In this document: piece by piece, positions 59,801 through 64,000 of the stretch
How the letters are laid out: each line of letters begins with the position of its first letter
How positions within the stretch are numbered: position 1 is the first letter of the stretch
Notes under the pieces: generated by a model
The model's input: the letters and a program-made list of their open reading frames with translations, nothing else
Database searches by the model: none
Told to the model about the DNA's origin: nothing
Assembly: GCA_002205965.3 (NCBI GenBank)
Contig: NADL03000758.1
Coordinates: 1,550,001 to 1,614,000, forward strand
Length of the DNA: 64,000 bases
Origin: Kappaphycus alvarezii
Taxonomy: Eukaryota > Rhodophyta > Florideophyceae > Gigartinales > Solieriaceae
Direction of reading: 5' to 3'
Made by a program: the position numbers and the translations under genes

Positions 59801-62800
59801 TCTTTTCCTTCTTACTTCCCATCTTACCCCTTCACTTACATCTTTCTTCCTAGGTATTTACTTGGAGGACCTTAGGATATCCTTCTAATACTACGGACGC
59901 GACATAGGGGGCCGCTCTGAGCAGCTGCACCGATAGCTGTCTAGCATATCTCCCGATGAAGCCTAGCTCCCAAACCTCCACCACCCTTTTGTGGGCTTTC
60001 TGAGGACATATTACTACACGAGATTCGACCCACAGTAGATACTTGGATATTCTCTTGGCACGCTAAGTTCTACTGAGCTCACACCATTGAAAGATTCTCA
60101 GTATTTTGAAACCTCAGCGCTTTGCTTGTATTACACCTCGCTCAAAATTAAATTACCGTTCTGGAATGCAGTGAGAATATCCCTAAAATAAATCATTTCA
60201 CATTATAAATATCTGTAAGCAAAGCGTTCGATAATTTTACCTCTTGATATGGCTTGTAGCTTGTCAAGAAAACATTAATATCATTTGTACATGGATATAA
60301 AACGATACTTGCTTTCGAGTTTTACCCTAAAATTGTTACCGAGCATATGAGAGGCTTCAGTACTAGTTGACATTTTTAACGTTCTACGATTTTTTCTAAA
60401 TCACTTGCTTCAACAAGCTCACCAAATACACACAGTACTCAATCTTGAATAATCACAATGTTATGCGAGTGTGAAAGTCCATGCTCCTAGATATTCCAAA
60501 GTCACCAAACATTTCATAACACCTCATACTGATATCTTCCGTAGAGTTTCCGAACAAATCATCTATATCAATATTTGTGAATTAATTTATACGTTTATTA
60601 TTGAATATTGACCAAGGGGACTGCGAAAGAATGAGTAAAAGTCGTTAAAGCGGCTCTTGAAGCTTCAAATACAGACCATTACTCGATGTATAAACTCCTC
60701 GATCTAATACTTTTCATTCATTCCTCAATTTAAATCCCTTTTATAGTACTAATTAAGGTATTCAATCTTTTTAGATATGCATATACATTCAAAGTAGTTA
60801 AATCGGAAGACTCACCAATTTTTCCAATATTGTGTTTAGTATTTTAGTTAAAATTTATATCCAATTTGAAGTTAATTATGGATTTTGAAAAACACCCAGA
60901 GACAATTCAACATTTTTTTCTGGCTCAACAAGAAGTTAAGGGTTCGACACGTGCCGGATTTGCTCGTGCCTCAAGCAATTGCGGCACCTAATTCTTCAAT
61001 ATGTTTATTTCTTTCTAGTGTGAAACAGACCCCGCTGCTCTTTCGTCAAAACAATTATAATATTATAGAAATATGGATGTGATGAAGGCGTCAGTGAGGA
61101 AAATGCAGCTGTCGAGGTTTGAATGCTGACGACCATCCATTCGGCTTAAAATACTCAACAGCCAATCTTCTTTATGTACTCCTGATGTCGAGTAATCTTG
61201 AATAAGCTTAGTAAATTTTCTTATTGCACAGGATGGGATTCTTTGATTGACTTCACTACGGATATATTCCCACCGAAGTCTAGCTTACGTTCGTTATGAC
61301 AAGATTTGATGTAAATTGACATTTTTGAGGTAAGTAGAAACAAAAACGAATCTTTTATATGCCTCTATAGTTGCAAGTGTGTCAGTAAACATTCAATAAG
61401 ATGCAAGCAACAGCATTTCCCTTACGATGTAAGTCACATGAACCTTGGAAAAATAACATAACTCTTTTCCTTCCTAATTGTGATTTTTTACTTACATTAT
61501 TCTACGCTAACTTCCCTCCTTAAATCAAAAACGTGCCGTCTTAATTCTTTGTCAGCAATGCTTTATTTTTTTCATCATTTTCCCTTCTCGAATTTGTAGT
61601 ATGCAATTGCTTTTGGCTTTGATTTTTGGCATTACTTGATGAATAAAATGGCAGCACGACAGACCGAATTTAGTGAGAATGAGTCACTTTTCGGGATATT
61701 GAGGGCATTTCTACAATTGAAATTGAAAATTACGTAGTCTAGAAATTATTTTATATTGATTTCAAAGGAAAGTTTTCTTAGAAAAACATGTCTTCAGGGG
61801 ACAGTTGTGTGTATTTCACCATTTTGGCATGCTTTAATCCACCTTTAAAACTAAAAGCATTCGAACGGCTGTGCCCAGCTTTTGTTAACCCTTTTTCTTA
61901 AATTTTTCACCCAACTTTCGCCCAAACACTGAAAATAAGAGTCACTTATCCTATTGCACGGCAACATGAGTATCTGGATAAAACTGAGTTCCCTATTCCG
62001 CAAGATCATGCCTTTCATTTCAATTGTGTACACAGGAAACGGTAGACACTTACCTGGTACGAATACCTTTCCTATTTAGTGGAAACTATTTGAAATAGAT
62101 GAATTGTTTAAATGTTTCCCTCGTGGATCTTTAAACGCGCTTTAGGTGAAAGTTATGCGTAATCTGTTCATTCTAGTGTGTGAAATCATGGTGTGAAGAG
62201 AGCAGTTCATTAATTGAGCGATATATAGATTTACTGCGCAAAGACGAAGATGAAATGTTGTCCTAAAGTAAGAGTCAACCTTAAGGCTATTTTTCGGCTC
62301 CAATATATCTTAAAAATCAACTTCATCTTTCATTCGCAGCGAAATTCGACGGGACAATATATTATTGTCAGCTGCTTTCCGTCTATTGACTTTAGAATTA
62401 GAACTTGACGGGACTGCCTTTACAGGATATTTATGTAACCCCTTCTCATTTACTATTTACAATACTTAAGAATATCTTTTTCTGTTCTAATTAATTTTTA
62501 CGTATACTTATTTCTATTGCCTAAATCCTTTTTACTTTCAAGTAGACATGTTTAGTTAATTTATCTACTAGCAGCAGTTCTGTACTAAATTCATTACCTT
62601 CTCGTGTCATTTTTTTCCTTCTCAAAACTCTGGCCTTGTTTTGACACAACCATTAGATAATTCTGTTGATGTACTACGATAAAAACCCTCTTACCGAGTA
62701 AAAGATGTTAAATTATCTAATAATTCCATTGCTGACGGTTATACTTCTTCTTCCATGGAATTTTGCAGCATGAAACGCACCCAGGATGCGTCTACGCCCA

Positions 62801-64000
62801 TTTAGAGAAGAAAGCAAAATCATATGTTAAGTGCAGTATCACATTTAAGGAATTCTGAGGCAATTATTACTCTTCGCATGTACTTTCTATTAGATTTCTA
62901 GGACGACGAGGATAAAATGGAGCTTCTGATGTTCTTAAAGGTTAAATATTTCAGTCATAGTTCTTGCTAGACGAGATGGATTGTCAGCGCGGTCCAAACC
63001 GATTCTGATTTACTCGAAGCAGCTCTCAAGCATCCGTTTTATTAGCCTCCCTCCATCACCAAATACATAGTTGCATCGAAACACATCCTGGTATGAAAGC
63101 TAAGACAGAACATAGAGAATTTTATCTTATCATACTTTGGCGTCGCTCTTTGACAGCTCGAATATCTCAATATTTTTCTGATCCGCACGTTTCTCCTCAA
63201 GTGGAATTTTTCTATCTTCAAAAGATGCATGTTTCACTAAACTATCTTTCTCGATTCGTTAACGCGATTGTATCGTCGCTATTTGCCTGCTTTCTCTTAT
63301 GCTCTGTTCCTTTGCAGAAAGTATTCTTTTCGCTTTTGCTGCCTCTAAAGAATTTAATATCCTTTGTTTGTCGTTTATATTAAGTGGAGTACTGTCTATT
63401 CGTCGCCCGGGTGAGTTTCGTGATTTTACAACGAGCAACGGGTTCAAATTAATGAGTTCCACGGCCTGCCATTATGTAACCACTCTACATATTTGGCATG
63501 GTACCGTACTGGATCTTAAACAATACTAGTTTTTTAGTTCGTATGTGATTGAACGGCTTGGCAACCACTATCAGTTCTATGGAACGAGACTGCATTTACG
63601 TAGTTGAATAGAAGTGGAATCCACGGAACATCACGAAAGCGAGTGCGTATAAATAAGCGAGCTCATCTAATGGTATTGATGAACGAAAAAATTTCGATAG
63701 GAATCGAAGACCTTGTCCTAGAGAATATGGCGACTCTCAAGTGCAAATCTGCCAGTCATGCCTAATAAAAAGACGGGGGTGCGATGTACGCGACGCGCTT
63801 CACAACACTCCGTACCGCAATGACCAGAGTTTGATAGTCATAATCGCAAGGATGGTAGGACAGATGCACAACGCAAACGTGCGTGCGCAACAAAGCACTG
63901 AGTGGTTAGTCCCTTTTTTGCGACGAAAGTGGTGCAGTGTCGACAAGGACCGATGACGGGTTTTTGCGTCGGAAAAATTTTATTGTTTGTCTTGTGAAGA
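56802..64000. other. AT-rich region without recognisable genes
   Basis: About 7.2 kb of AT-rich DNA with only short open frames (the longest is 96 codons). None shows a conserved motif, and there are no LTRs, tRNA-like folds or palindrome clusters beyond single words (57826). A GC-richer island lies at about 59440-60075. Confidence 0.6.
59440..60075. other. GC-richer island in the AT-rich tail
   Basis: Composition rises to roughly half GC for some 630 bases. It contains the repeated word ccggagtagtcg (about 59665 and 59700), several direct near-repeats of ggagtag, and a pyrimidine-rich stretch (59755-59855). All frames are closed. It is most likely a fragment of an unidentified transposable element. 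Confidence 0.3.

Overview
This is a window of eukaryotic nuclear DNA, not bacterial. It carries a BIG-type Sec7 ARF-GEF, a Nup50-type nucleoporin, a Romo1/Mgr2 protein, a microsomal-type cytochrome b5 reductase, C2H2 zinc fingers and Ty1/copia elements. The genes are intron-poor: the Sec7 gene crosses about 5.4 kb with no recognisable intron. They are compactly spaced and about 50% GC, and they sit between AT-rich deserts. An intron-poor alga, perhaps a red alga, would fit, but nothing here proves the lineage.

Layout. 1-4100: AT-rich, no gene. 4.1-4.8 kb: relic of a PiggyBac transposase. 6.0-10.0 kb: Romo1-like gene (-) head-to-head with cytochrome b5 reductase (+), then an unidentified acidic protein (-). 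10-15.8 kb: mostly intergenic, with clusters of a short TACTGTACAGTA palindrome and a very C-rich stretch. 15.9-23.6 kb: Sec7 ARF-GEF (-) head-to-head with a Nup50/Nup2-like RanBD1 protein (+) that contains a 24-bp minisatellite. 25.3-30.2 kb: C2H2 zinc-finger protein (+), RNase T2-like membrane protein (+), coiled-coil protein (-). 30.2-33.3 kb: intergenic. 33.3-36.2 kb: degraded non-LTR-type reverse transcriptase with an internal inverted duplication. 36.2-56.8 kb: three copia-type LTR retrotransposons in the same (minus) orientation, all degraded. 56.8-64 kb: AT-rich, no gene, with one GC-richer island.

Two results matter most. First, the RNase T2 homologue keeps its fold signatures, signal peptide and a C-terminal membrane anchor. 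However, it has lost the CAS I histidine (to Arg) and the His/Glu/Lys of CAS II (to Ser/Gln/Leu), so it looks like a membrane-tethered pseudoenzyme. Second, conserved genes are broken by many one-base frameshifts. In the 13 cases I tracked by codon phase, every one needs a base added, usually in a short homopolymer. That pattern points to under-called bases in the assembly rather than gene death, so gene models given here span the breaks.

The host genes serve ordinary housekeeping roles (Golgi trafficking, nuclear transport, mitochondrial import or redox, ER electron transfer) and do not form a pathway. I found no CRISPR, rRNA, tRNA or operon-like defence system.
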